From IMG/VR virus record IMGVR_UViG_3300045955_000189, positions 1-21,454 of that record: 21,454 nt of DNA; one strand, written 5' to 3'. This document shows positions 8,092 to 14,678 of the stretch, in pieces. This DNA is from a virus. The notes beneath the pieces were generated by a model. That model was given only the letters and a program-made list of their open reading frames with translations. It did no database searches and was not told the origin of the DNA. A program made the translations under genes and the position numbers. How positions within the stretch are numbered: the first letter of the stretch is position 1; every line of letters begins with the position of its first letter.

Positions 8092-8405
8092 TTTGGGAGC
8101 GTCAGCTTCAGGATCTTCGCGATGAAGTCGGCCTGGACGTCGACCGACAGCTTCGCCGCTATCTCCTCGGCCGCCCGGTCGCTGGGCGATCCGCAGCCCG
8201 CCGCGATGATCGCTGAAACAGCCTCGCCGCCCATCTCCATCAGCCGCTCCGGGGAAACTTCCATCCCGCTCATCATCTTCCTGAGCTCGGGAAACCGCGC
8301 GAGCAGGCTCGCCACCCCCGCCGCCGAAACGCCGTACACTTCCACTTCCACGCCGCCGACCGAAACCGTCTCGGTCAGCGGCGCGATATCCAGCAGACTC
8401 GCCAT
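7986..8405 (-). CDS. Tail assembly chaperone G
   Basis: This 139-residue acidic-to-neutral helical protein starts at ATG 8405, with AGGGAG five bases upstream (MASLLDIAPLTETVSVGGVEVEVYGVSA). It lies directly between the major tail protein gene and the tape measure side, the fixed place of tail chaperones. The N-terminus has a short beta-rich part and then helices (VASLLARFPELRKMMSG). Its last third overlaps the -1 frame T extension. The main product is expected to coat the tape measure during tail assembly and to be absent from mature tails (family knowledge). Confidence 0.8.
   Translation of the reverse strand: MASLLDIAPLTETVSVGGVEVEVYGVSAAGVASLLARFPELRKMMSGMEVSPERLMEMGGEAVSAIIAAGCGSPSDRAAEEIAAKLSVDVQADFIAKILKLTLPNGLGPFVEKLTALGATLGADAAAASARAPATKSRK
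8050..8097 (-). promoter_or_regulatory. Predicted -1 ribosomal frameshift site: slippery CCCAAAC plus downstream stem
   Basis: On the coding strand the heptamer C-CCA-AAC is in the zero frame of chaperone G (CCA is codon 104). It fits the X-XXY-YYZ rule. Seven bases later GCCCC (8083-8079) can pair with GGGGC (8054-8050), enclosing a CTTC/GAAG mini-hairpin. The -1 frame then stays open to 7789. Position and direction match the G/G-T shift of lambda-like phages. Confidence 0.8.
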
Positions 8406-8426
8406 GCAAACTCCCTCTGGTTATCG

Positions 8427-8493
8427 AGGCAGTAGGCAGTAGGCAGTAGGCAATAGTCGTCTCCTACTGCCTAAGCCCTACTGCCTACTGCCT
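8427..8493. repeat. Palindrome with GGCAGTA micro-repeat arms (family D)
   Basis: The left arm (8427-8456) contains three AGGCAGT units and the right arm (8464-8493) the complementary CTACTGCCT units, with a seven-base loop and only a few mismatches over about 30 bases. It fills the gap between the major tail protein stop and the chaperone Shine-Dalgarno. Repeats of this kind are scattered in rhizobial genomes (recalled). Confidence 0.8.
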
Positions 8494-8498
8494 GATCA

Positions 8499-9026
8499 TC
8501 ACTCCGCGTCCGTCACCGTGATCGTGCCGAAGTTCGTCGAGCCGTCCGTGTAGGTGGTCGACAGCACTTCCGCCGTGATCTCGATCTGGCCCCACTCGTC
8601 GGAGATCAGGCTCAAGGACCCCGTCGGCGTGAACGACACGCTCGGCAGGTTCATCACCACCTGGTTGCCGACGTCGTTGGTGCCGGTGAAGACGATCGCG
8701 CCGGTGATCTCCGACTGCTCGAAGATGTCGAAGCTCTTGGTGCCGTCGGTGGCGGTGGCGACCTCGGAGCCGATCAGCAGCATCTGCAGGTTTTCGGCCG
8801 TGATCTCGTCGAGCACGATCCTCAGCGCCATCGACTTTTCGAGCACGATCGAGCGGTCCTTGGTGCGCACGCCGGAGCGCGAGGAGAAGTGATCGAGCTT
8901 CTCGATCGTCGGCGTCAGCTCGACCTCGGGCGCGTTGCCGAGATCGCGCTCGACGCCGCCGGTCGGCGTGAACTTCACGATGCCCTTGCCGATGAAATAG
9001 TTGAGCGTGTTGGGAGAAGCAGGCAT
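8499..9026 (-). CDS. Major tail (tube) protein
   Basis: This 175-residue protein starts at ATG 9026, with GGAAAGGG just upstream. It polymerises into the tail tube. The sequence has the usual signature of siphophage tube subunits: an N-terminal segment MPASPNTLNYFIGKGIVKF, a DLGNAPEVELTP turn, then LDHFSSRSGVRTKDRSIVLE, and beta-rich C-terminal repeats with a final ITVTDAE. The order tail terminator, tube protein, chaperones, tape measure is standard. No C-terminal Ig-like extension is present. No promoter is evident, although the 153-base gap upstream is one of the largest in the window. Confidence 0.9.
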   Translation of the reverse strand: MPASPNTLNYFIGKGIVKFTPTGGVERDLGNAPEVELTPTIEKLDHFSSRSGVRTKDRSIVLEKSMALRIVLDEITAENLQMLLIGSEVATATDGTKSFDIFEQSEITGAIVFTGTNDVGNQVVMNLPSVSFTPTGSLSLISDEWGQIEITAEVLSTTYTDGSTNFGTITVTDAE

Positions 9027-9076
9027 GGCCCTTTCCTTTCAGAGTTGCCCGCTACGCCGGGCGTTGCGATTAGCCT

Positions 9077-9154
9077 TCCTCGCCCCTTGTGGGAGAGGAT
9101 AGTAAGGCCCGGTGAGCGGCTTGCCGCGAACCGTTGGCCGCACTTGGTGAGGGG
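9077..9154 (+). repeat. Intergenic repeat, family B copy 1
   Basis: The plus strand reads CCTCGCCCCTTGTGGGAGAGG, then AGTAAGGCCC, a long hairpin (GGCCCGGT...GCGG / CCGC...ACCGTTGGCC) and CACTTGGTGAGGGG. Matching copies lie at 16758 and 20655. In this copy the hairpin stem has changed on both sides (GGT/ACC in place of GGCTC/GAGCC), which keeps pairing. Confidence 0.8.
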
Positions 9155-9179
9155 TGTGCGCCCTTGCCGATTGGGGTGC

Positions 9180-9638
9180 TTACGCCGTGACCTCTTCCAC
9201 GAGGCTCCCCGGACGCATCAGGTACCGGAACGCGAACGCCACGCCGATGCCGCCTTCCATGGACCTGCCGCGCTCGGCCACCATGTTCGAGCCGAGATAG
9301 CGCGCCGACCGCCCGTTTTCGGTCAGCGCCAGCAGCGCCGCATCCGACAGCACGGCCTTGATCAGCTTCGCCCTCAGCTCGTTGAGCCTGGTGCCGACTT
9401 CGGCCGCGCTCGAGGCCAGCCGGAACTGCACCTCCGGCGTCATCGTCACCCGCCGCGGCGCCGAGGCCGGCCTGCCTTCAGGGTCGTCGTCGGCGGCGAG
9501 CTCCTCGCCGTCGAGCAGCACGACCACGGGCAGCGCCGAATCGGCGAGCACCGTCTCGTTGCGCCTGGCATTCAGCGTCGCGTCGACACCGCCGGCGATC
9601 TCCAGCAGCCGCGCCAGTATCTCCTCGCGCGGATCCAT
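9180..9638 (-). CDS. Tail terminator-like (gpU-type) protein
   Basis: This 152-residue protein begins MDPREEILARLLEIAGGVD. ATG 9638 overlaps the upstream stop (TGATG), and GAAGG upstream makes it a better start than TTG 9641. An N-terminal helix is followed by PVVVLLDGEE and VTMTPEVQFRL beta strands, then a helix (GTRLNELRAKLIKAVL) and a C-terminal strand segment (GIGVAFAFRYL). This alpha/beta layout is typical of proteins that cap the tail tube and join it to the head. The call depends on fold pattern and on its place between head closure and tube genes. Confidence 0.7.
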   Translation of the reverse strand: MDPREEILARLLEIAGGVDATLNARRNETVLADSALPVVVLLDGEELAADDDPEGRPASAPRRVTMTPEVQFRLASSAAEVGTRLNELRAKLIKAVLSDAALLALTENGRSARYLGSNMVAERGRSMEGGIGVAFAFRYLMRPGSLVEEVTA

Positions 9639-9976
9639 CAAACCACCTTCTCGAGGATCAGCCGCACTTCGCCCTCGTCCTCGCCCGCCGGCGACGGCCG
9701 CATCTCATGGCTGGCGATCCGCCACGATCTGCCGTTGAACGCGATCGCCGCGCCGTCCAGGCTGGCAACCGCGACATCAGCCTCGTCGAGCTCGTAGACG
9801 CGCAAATCGGCCGCCGGCAGGATCGTCGCGACGCCCGGCCCGCTCAGCACCTCTATGCCGAACGTCTTGTCCACCGCCGTCAGCTCGATCTCGGTCGCCG
9901 CCGTATCGGCCAGCGTCAGCACCGCGTCGACGCCGAGCGCGCCGTAGATCGCGTCGTAATGCGCCCGCCAGTCCAT
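9638..9976 (-). CDS. Head closure / head-tail joining protein (gpFII-like)
   Basis: This 112-residue protein starts at ATG 9976, one base after the upstream stop (TAGGATG). It begins MDWRAHYDAIYGALGVDAVL and ends with FNGRSWRIASHEMRPSPAGE and GEVRLILEKVV. A small beta-barrel with a WRI...GE..LIL end is usual for FII-like neck proteins. In other phages this gene directly follows the capsid and connector genes. Here a six-gene carbohydrate cassette separates it from the decoration gene. Confidence 0.68.
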   Translation of the reverse strand: MDWRAHYDAIYGALGVDAVLTLADTAATEIELTAVDKTFGIEVLSGPGVATILPAADLRVYELDEADVAVASLDGAAIAFNGRSWRIASHEMRPSPAGEDEGEVRLILEKVV

Positions 9977-9977
9977 C

Positions 9978-10784
9978 CTATTGCAGCAGCCTCCACAACG
10001 TCCCGTCGACCAGCTCGCGCTCGTTGAACTGCGAATAGGCGAGCGACCTCAGCCACGGCTCGCGATCCGGATAGATCGGCTCCTCGATCCGCCCGATGTC
10101 GCAGCGGCCGACGAGCGCGGCCGCGCTCGACCGGTCGACGAACACCGGGCAGCCCATGATGACGGCTTCCACCGCCGCGCCCGATCCGTGCGTCACGAGG
10201 CAATGAGCGCCCTCCAGATCCCGGTGCAGCTTGCGCCCCGACCGCTGCATCTCCTTGTCACGAAGGACGATCGTCCGATCGGTGATTTCCTTCAGCCTCG
10301 CGACGGTCTTTTCCGTCCAGCTCTCGAGGCCGTGAAAGGCGCTGTAGGTCGGCGTCGGCTCGGCGACGACGACGTGTTTGCCGGTCCGCTTCCACGGCCA
10401 GACCGGCGTCGCCATCGACGTCCAGCGGTCGTCGGCGCAGTCGCGGATCCGCTGCATCTGGAACGCGCCGACGTGCCAGCGGTAGTAGCCGCCGTCGGTG
10501 CCCGGAGGCAGGTCGGTGGCGAAGATGCGCCTGACATAGCCCCTGTCCCAGTAGATGAACGTCCTGCCGCTCTGCCGCCATTTCATGACGAGATGCCTGA
10601 CTTCAGGCATGCAGCCGACGATCGGGATGATTGCGTCGGGCAGCCTGTCGAGCTCGCCGGCGTCTGTTTTGACCACCATGCCGCCGAGCTTCTCGATTTG
10701 CCGCGCGACCGTCTCGAACAGCACCTGCTTGAACTTCTTCAGCCCCGCCGGGACAAAGAAGGCGACCCGCCGCGGCTCGATCAT
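9978..10784 (-). CDS. Predicted GT-B-like glycosyltransferase, capsule-synthesis-like
   Basis: This 268-residue protein starts at ATG 10784, which overlaps the previous stop (ATGA). It has FIYWDRGYVRR (about residues 76-86), an HGSGAAVEAVIMGCPVFV motif (199-216) and a C-terminal LAYSQFNERELVDG. The His-Gly-Ser-Gly...Glu...Gly-x-Pro-Val pattern resembles the sugar-nucleotide-binding end of Kdo or capsule-type transferases. Proteins with this layout recur in phage and polysaccharide loci but have no assigned reaction that I know. It is last in the cassette, one base before the head closure gene. Donor and acceptor are unknown. No membrane segment is seen, so it should act in the cytoplasm. Confidence 0.65.
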   Translation of the reverse strand: MIEPRRVAFFVPAGLKKFKQVLFETVARQIEKLGGMVVKTDAGELDRLPDAIIPIVGCMPEVRHLVMKWRQSGRTFIYWDRGYVRRIFATDLPPGTDGGYYRWHVGAFQMQRIRDCADDRWTSMATPVWPWKRTGKHVVVAEPTPTYSAFHGLESWTEKTVARLKEITDRTIVLRDKEMQRSGRKLHRDLEGAHCLVTHGSGAAVEAVIMGCPVFVDRSSAAALVGRCDIGRIEEPIYPDREPWLRSLAYSQFNERELVDGTLWRLLQ

Positions 10785-11428
10785 CGGCACCAGTACTCGC
10801 GCACCCAGCTCAGATGCGTGTATTGGGACGGATCCCTGCGGCCGGGAAACGCCACCACGCGCGCCCCGCGCGGCAGCAGCTCGCCGCCGGGCCAGCCGCG
10901 CTGCTGGAATGCATAGACGCCCGTCTGCCGGCCGCATCTCCAGCCCGCCGCCCGCGAAAACTTGTGCCAGAACCAGCCCTGGTCGTCGGGGAACTCGAAA
11001 CGCGGGATCACGTCCAGCTTCGCCGGCGAGAAGTCGTGCCAGACGTCCGGCCTGTAGCCGGCGGTGAGCATCCACATCGAGCCGTTGTACGGGCACGGAT
11101 TCGCCGAGTTCGCGCCCTGCATGATGACGAACGGCTCCGGCCGGTCGAAGAGGCCGCCGAGCGGCCCCGTCACGATCAGGTCGAGATCGAGGCAGACGAT
11201 GCGGTCGCCCTCCCTGATCCCGAGAGCGCGCTGCCAGGACGGATCGAACGCCCTGAGCCGCGCGAAGCAACCCGGTATCCGGGTGAGATGCATGTCCTCC
11301 TGCGCCGGCCGGCAGACGAGGAAGCGATGGTCCTTCCCGAGGTGCCGCCCGACGCCGGCCGCGAGGCGCTCGACATAGACCGGCGGATATTTCTCGCCCC
11401 ATTGCCATGTCGTCACTACGAGCGCCAC
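10781..11428 (-). CDS. Glycosyltransferase, DxD type (GT-A-like)
   Basis: This 215-residue protein starts at GTG 11428, overlapping the end of the methyltransferase gene by 13 bases. The DLD motif (D81, D83) in VCLDLDLIVTG is the expected metal and nucleotide-sugar site. NGSMWML (115-121) and PDDQGWFW (147-154) fit the acceptor side of small GT-A enzymes seen in phage and rhizobial surface loci. The N-terminus (LVVTTWQWGEKYPP) resembles the opening strand of the fold. It lacks a signal peptide and membrane anchor. The sugar cannot be told from sequence. An initial Shine-Dalgarno is weak, so translation is likely coupled. Confidence 0.8.
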   Translation of the reverse strand: MALVVTTWQWGEKYPPVYVERLAAGVGRHLGKDHRFLVCRPAQEDMHLTRIPGCFARLRAFDPSWQRALGIREGDRIVCLDLDLIVTGPLGGLFDRPEPFVIMQGANSANPCPYNGSMWMLTAGYRPDVWHDFSPAKLDVIPRFEFPDDQGWFWHKFSRAAGWRCGRQTGVYAFQQRGWPGGELLPRGARVVAFPGRRDPSQYTHLSWVREYWCR

Positions 11429-11994
11429 AGGACACCGATGCCGTTGTGTCCGGTCTCGCGCCTGATCTCCAGGTGTTTTCGCCCTTCCCTCAGCTCATCC
11501 CACACTTTCGGGACATCGATCTTCAATTTGTGCGCCGGGAAATTCGCCGGCTCGACCCAGCCGATGTCGTGGAACGCGACGAGGCGGCCGAGCGGCCCGT
11601 AATTCGCCCAGTCCGCCCTGACGTAAGGCTCCGTATGGTTGGCGTCGATGAACACCGCGTCGAACGGCCCGAGCCGCGTCGCGAACGCGATCGCCTCCGG
11701 CGACGTCGAGTCGCCGAGAAAAAGATGCGCGTCGTAGCCCTTTTCGGCCAGGCGGGCGACGCAGGCCTCGAGCGGCGCCTGTGTCTCCTTGAACGAGCCG
11801 TCCCCGTGCGGCTGGTCGATCGACACGACCCGCGAGCCCCGAGGCATCGACCAGGCGACACGCCAGAGCGAGCCGCCGAACTTCGAGCCGATCTCCAGGT
11901 AGGAGCGGACGTTCTCATGCGCCAGCAGCTCGATGAACGAGGCGATCTCGTTCCCGTTCTGCAGCGCGGCCGTCTTGTATTTCGCCTTCTTCAA
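11416..11994 (-). CDS. Class I SAM-dependent methyltransferase (Methyltransf_24-like)
   Basis: This 192-residue protein starts at TTG 11994, fused to the previous stop as TTGA, with GAGG upstream; no nearby ATG in frame fits. Motif I is YLEIGSKFGGSLW (residues 32-44), an acidic residue follows at D60, and FDAVFIDANHTEPYVRADW (111-129) with AFHDIGW (140-146) is the typical second half of O-methyltransferases of the cephalosporin-hydroxylase-like group. Such enzymes commonly methylate sugar hydroxyls in polysaccharide loci. In this cassette it probably caps or decorates a glycan. The length is short for the family but complete. Confidence 0.83.
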   Translation of the reverse strand: MKKAKYKTAALQNGNEIASFIELLAHENVRSYLEIGSKFGGSLWRVAWSMPRGSRVVSIDQPHGDGSFKETQAPLEACVARLAEKGYDAHLFLGDSTSPEAIAFATRLGPFDAVFIDANHTEPYVRADWANYGPLGRLVAFHDIGWVEPANFPAHKLKIDVPKVWDELREGRKHLEIRRETGHNGIGVLWRS

Positions 11995-12755
11995 AGCCGC
12001 CTCATCGCTTCTTCGTAGACGACGTCCACCCTTATGTTCTCCATCGCTTGCCGGCAGTGCCTGCACGGGCTCGTCGAGCCGCAGAATTCCTTCGAGCCCG
12101 TCATGTTGGCGTGCGTTGAATAGCCGGTCACCTCGGGCGGGATGAAGCCGCCGAAGATGACCACGGCCGGGATGTTTACAGCCGCGGCGCCGTGATGCAG
12201 CCCGCCTTCCGGGCCGATGTAGAGCCTCGCGTTCGCCAGGATCGCCAGCGCGTCGCGGAAGCTCCCCGTGCTCACCGCCTCGACGCCGTCGAGGGCCTTT
12301 CCGGTCGCGAACTGGATCAGCCTGACGCCGCGCAGCCGCAGGTAGTTCGCGAGCTGCTGCCAGTTGCCGCGGCCCCAGTCCTTGTTGGCCGCTACCTTCT
12401 TCCATGCCGGCAAATTCGGCTCGATGACAACGTAGTCGCCGGCGACGCGGCGCGCGTGCTCGCGCTCGGCCTCCTCGAAAAACACCTCGCCGGGCACGGC
12501 CCTGAAATCGCGGTTCCATATCCAGCGGCCCCGCCCCGGCCGGTTGTAGATCCGGTGCCCCTTGTAGAACGGCACCCATTCCAGGTCGGTCGTCCGCTCC
12601 TCGCCCGGCCTCGCGATGTTCGGGTTGCCCCGGAATATCCCGGCGCTGTGCTGGTCCCACAGGATGCGCCGGCGGTCGCCGAAGGCGATCCGCTTGCCCC
12701 GCGCCGCGGCGCCGCGGGCGAGGCCCGTCGCCATGAGATTATCGCCCAGGCCCAT
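11991..12755 (-). CDS. Glycosyltransferase family 9 (heptosyltransferase-like)
   Basis: This 254-residue protein starts MGLGDNLMATGLARG at ATG 12755, with GGAAGG about seven bases upstream. The GLGDNLMATG loop at the N-terminus and GPEGGLHHGAAA (181-192) near the C-terminus are the standard substrate and ADP-sugar binding motifs of GT9 enzymes. A cysteine group, CGSTSPCRHC (225-234), is unusual and may bind metal, as it occurs in many phage and surface-sugar relatives. It is shorter than the usual 320-350 residue heptosyltransferases and lacks much of the N-terminal domain. Whether it uses heptose is unknown. Confidence 0.82.
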   Translation of the reverse strand: MGLGDNLMATGLARGAAARGKRIAFGDRRRILWDQHSAGIFRGNPNIARPGEERTTDLEWVPFYKGHRIYNRPGRGRWIWNRDFRAVPGEVFFEEAEREHARRVAGDYVVIEPNLPAWKKVAANKDWGRGNWQQLANYLRLRGVRLIQFATGKALDGVEAVSTGSFRDALAILANARLYIGPEGGLHHGAAAVNIPAVVIFGGFIPPEVTGYSTHANMTGSKEFCGSTSPCRHCRQAMENIRVDVVYEEAMRRL

Positions 12756-12760
12756 CTTAC

Positions 12761-12863
12761 GGCCTTCCCCGGGAGGCCGGGACCGCGACTGCGGTCAGCC
12801 GGTCGTCCGGCGCCCCCGCGGAGGGCCAGGTCACGAACCGAGCGCTGCGGCCCGTGAGCGAAA
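12761..12863 (+). repeat. Intergenic hairpin repeat, family A copy 3
   Basis: The plus strand has a GGCCT/AGGCC hairpin (12761-12778), GACCGC-GACT-GCGGTC (12781-12796), GCCGG-TCGT-CCGGC (about 12799-12812), then GGCGCCCCCGCGGAG and a GTGAGCGAAATCA end that overlaps the stop of the upstream glycosyltransferase. It is the only repeat inside the carbohydrate cassette, and it supplies the GGAAGG of the GT9 gene. Confidence 0.78.
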
Positions 12864-13571
12864 TCACGCCGCCCACCGCATCAGCTCGGCCCGCCATTCC
12901 TCGGCCCAGGGTGCGGCCTCGTATCCCGGCATGTCGGGCGTTCCGTCGGTGAAATGCACGATCGCCGGATCTATGCGCGGGTCGCTGTGGCCGACCAGGA
13001 AATTCCATTTCGGGTCGAGCCCGCCGATCTCGGAATCGTCGAGCCAGCAGAAGCGATGCAGGTCTCGGCCCGCCACGGCGTTGACCAGCGCCGGCGTCAG
13101 CGCCCGGTTCGCCTTGTGGCCGCAGTTGATCAGCATCACCGACGACCAGTTCTTGCGCGCGTAGGCGGTCTGCAGCTGGCCATCCATTTTGATGTCGTTG
13201 GCCGGCCGGTGGTCGTGCTTGACCACCATCACGGCCTTGTCCGGGTCGGCCTGGTCGAACAGCCGGTCGAGGTTCGTGCGCACCAGCATGTCGCAGTCCA
13301 TGAACAGCGCCCAGCCACCGCCGGCGAGGTGCGGCACCAGGAAGCGGCTGATCGCGAACTCCGTCGACATCGGCGCTTCCGAAATGTCGTCCCACAGCCT
13401 GCCGTCGCGGATCGACGTCGGCCTGTGATAGAGCCCGGCCGCCCTGAGCTCGGCGAGCCTGAGCCCGAAGGTTGGCACCGGCGCGATTCCATGCCTCCTC
13501 GCCGAATGGCGGGTGACGGCGAACCCCGCCGTCTCGCGTGGGTCGAAGCCTATGAAAACAGTCCGTTTCAT
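12864..13571 (-). CDS. Glycosyltransferase, DxD type (GT8-like)
   Basis: This 235-residue protein starts MKRTVFIGFDPRETAGF at ATG 13571. A GTG at 13598 with GAGG upstream would add nine residues and overlap the previous gene, so the start is not certain. The N-terminal strand and STEFAISRFLVPHL (69-82) lead to LFMDCDMLV with D92 and D94 as the metal-binding pair. KMDGQLQTAYARKNWSS (128-144), DLHRFCWLDD (170-179) and HFTDGTPDMPGY (206-217) are typical of a GT-A group found in phage and rhizobial glycan loci. No signal peptide is visible. The sugar donor is unknown. Confidence 0.82.
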   Translation of the reverse strand: MKRTVFIGFDPRETAGFAVTRHSARRHGIAPVPTFGLRLAELRAAGLYHRPTSIRDGRLWDDISEAPMSTEFAISRFLVPHLAGGGWALFMDCDMLVRTNLDRLFDQADPDKAVMVVKHDHRPANDIKMDGQLQTAYARKNWSSVMLINCGHKANRALTPALVNAVAGRDLHRFCWLDDSEIGGLDPKWNFLVGHSDPRIDPAIVHFTDGTPDMPGYEAAPWAEEWRAELMRWAA

Positions 13572-13578
13572 CGACGGC

Positions 13579-14205
13579 CTAGACCAGCTCTGCTTCACGC
13601 ACTGCCTCTTCGAAGCTCATTCTCGGCCATGCGTCGACCGCGCTCCCAGGGCTCGCGTTCACGATGCGCACCCCCATTTTCGCGGCCGACGGCGCCACCG
13701 CCCGGTATTCGGCGGCCTGCTCGGCCAGCGATTTCGCCTCGCCTCCCTTCGGCCATGGCCATTTCAGCCCGTGACTGTGCCGCGCACCGCCGGGCCCCAG
13801 CCTGGCGTCGACGCCGAGCAGCACGATCCGCGCCGCGCCGAGATGGATCGCCAGGTTGATCGCGCCGGTCGTCGACGTCCGCGCCAGCGCGACGCAGGTC
13901 CGGTCCGACGACATCTGCTTCGGCTTGACCTTCCTGACCTTCATGATCCGGGGGTCGCCGACTTCCATCGCGGTCGTCACCACCGTTCCGGCGAACTCCT
14001 CCGGGATGGACGGCCGCAGGTTGCGCTCGCGCCACCAGCGGCCGTCGGCGAAGAACAGCATGTCGGCCTTCGGCCAGTGCACCCAGGACGACTTGACGAC
14101 GATCACCCGCCGCCCGGCGAGAGGCGACAGGTCGCGGGGAAGCGACGGGCCGGAAGCGACGATGAAGACCGTCTCGCCCGGCCAGTCGCGCGGCACCGAC
14201 CACAA
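13579..14205 (-). CDS. DUF115 / MptE-like predicted glycan-modifying protein
   Basis: This protein of about 208 residues starts at TTG 14205, one base after the decoration gene stop; GTG 14196 is an alternative, and neither has a clear Shine-Dalgarno. VFIVASGPSLPRDL (13-26) holds the Gly-Pro-Ser-Leu loop, FFADGRWW lies at 51-58, and INLAIHLGAARIVLLGVD (116-133) and NASPGSAVDAWP (183-194) complete the pattern seen in DUF115-like proteins, some of which act in flagellin glycosylation, and in the similar nucleotide-sugar fold of GT42 sialyltransferases. I infer a glycosyltransferase-like role. It opens the cassette directly behind the capsid decoration gene. Confidence 0.72.
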   Translation of the reverse strand: MWSVPRDWPGETVFIVASGPSLPRDLSPLAGRRVIVVKSSWVHWPKADMLFFADGRWWRERNLRPSIPEEFAGTVVTTAMEVGDPRIMKVRKVKPKQMSSDRTCVALARTSTTGAINLAIHLGAARIVLLGVDARLGPGGARHSHGLKWPWPKGGEAKSLAEQAAEYRAVAPSAAKMGVRIVNASPGSAVDAWPRMSFEEAVREAELV

Positions 14206-14206
14206 C

Positions 14207-14569
14207 TCAGTTCAGCGCGCCGCCGCCGAGCAGGACGTCGCCGGTCGACGACGGGTTCGACGCGGCCGCATACGCCTTGCCGATCGCCACCAGGCCGGCC
14301 GTCGAGTCGACGTTGGTCGCCGCGCCGGTCGCCGTGTCCCAGTAGATCAGGTCGCCCTGCGTCCACGCCTGCGCCGAGGTCTTGGCCAGCCGCCACACGC
14401 CCGTGAGCGCGAGAGCGCCTTCCGCATCCTCGGCGATGTCGACGATCGCCACGCCGAAGATGTTGCCGGCCAGCACGCCGTCGCCGGCAGAAATCGCGCC
14501 GTCGCCCGCTGTGTTGATCGGGTTGTGATAGGTGAGCGTCTCACCATTGCCGAGAAAATTGGTAGCCAT
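14207..14569 (-). CDS. Capsid decoration protein, DUF2190 family
   Basis: This 120-residue protein starts at ATG 14569, with AAAGGAG six bases upstream. The sequence (MATNFLGNGETLTYHNPINT, then GDGVLAGNIFGVAIVD, WTQGDLIYWD and AIGKAYAAAS) is typical of DUF2190, small beta-rich proteins that stabilise or decorate the capsid. It lies immediately after the protease-capsid fusion, as usual. It ends GGGALN. Being the last head gene before the glycan cassette, it is an obvious candidate acceptor for glycosylation; this is an inference. Confidence 0.85.
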   Translation of the reverse strand: MATNFLGNGETLTYHNPINTAGDGAISAGDGVLAGNIFGVAIVDIAEDAEGALALTGVWRLAKTSAQAWTQGDLIYWDTATGAATNVDSTAGLVAIGKAYAAASNPSSTGDVLLGGGALN

Positions 14570-14613
14570 TTCAGGCTCCTTTCAGATGATCAGGATGTAA
14601 GGGGAATGTGACC

Positions 14614-14678
14614 GGCCCGAAGGGCCGAGCCCGCGACTGCGGGCCGCCGGAAGTCCGGCGCCCCGCCGTGAGGCAGAA
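14614..14678 (+). repeat. Intergenic hairpin repeat, family A copy 4
   Basis: The plus strand has GGCCC-GAA-GGGCC (14614-14626), GCCCGC-GACT-GCGGGC (14629-14644) and GCCGG-AAGT-CCGGC, followed by GCCCCGCCGTGAGGCAG, which reaches the capsid gene stop. Loop bases GAA and GACT match copy 1, while the stem bases differ and remain paired. Confidence 0.8.

Noticed and set aside
8427-8493. Possible CRISPR or satellite array from repeated GGCAGTA units
   Set aside because: The units are contiguous, with no spacers, and form the two arms of one short palindrome.
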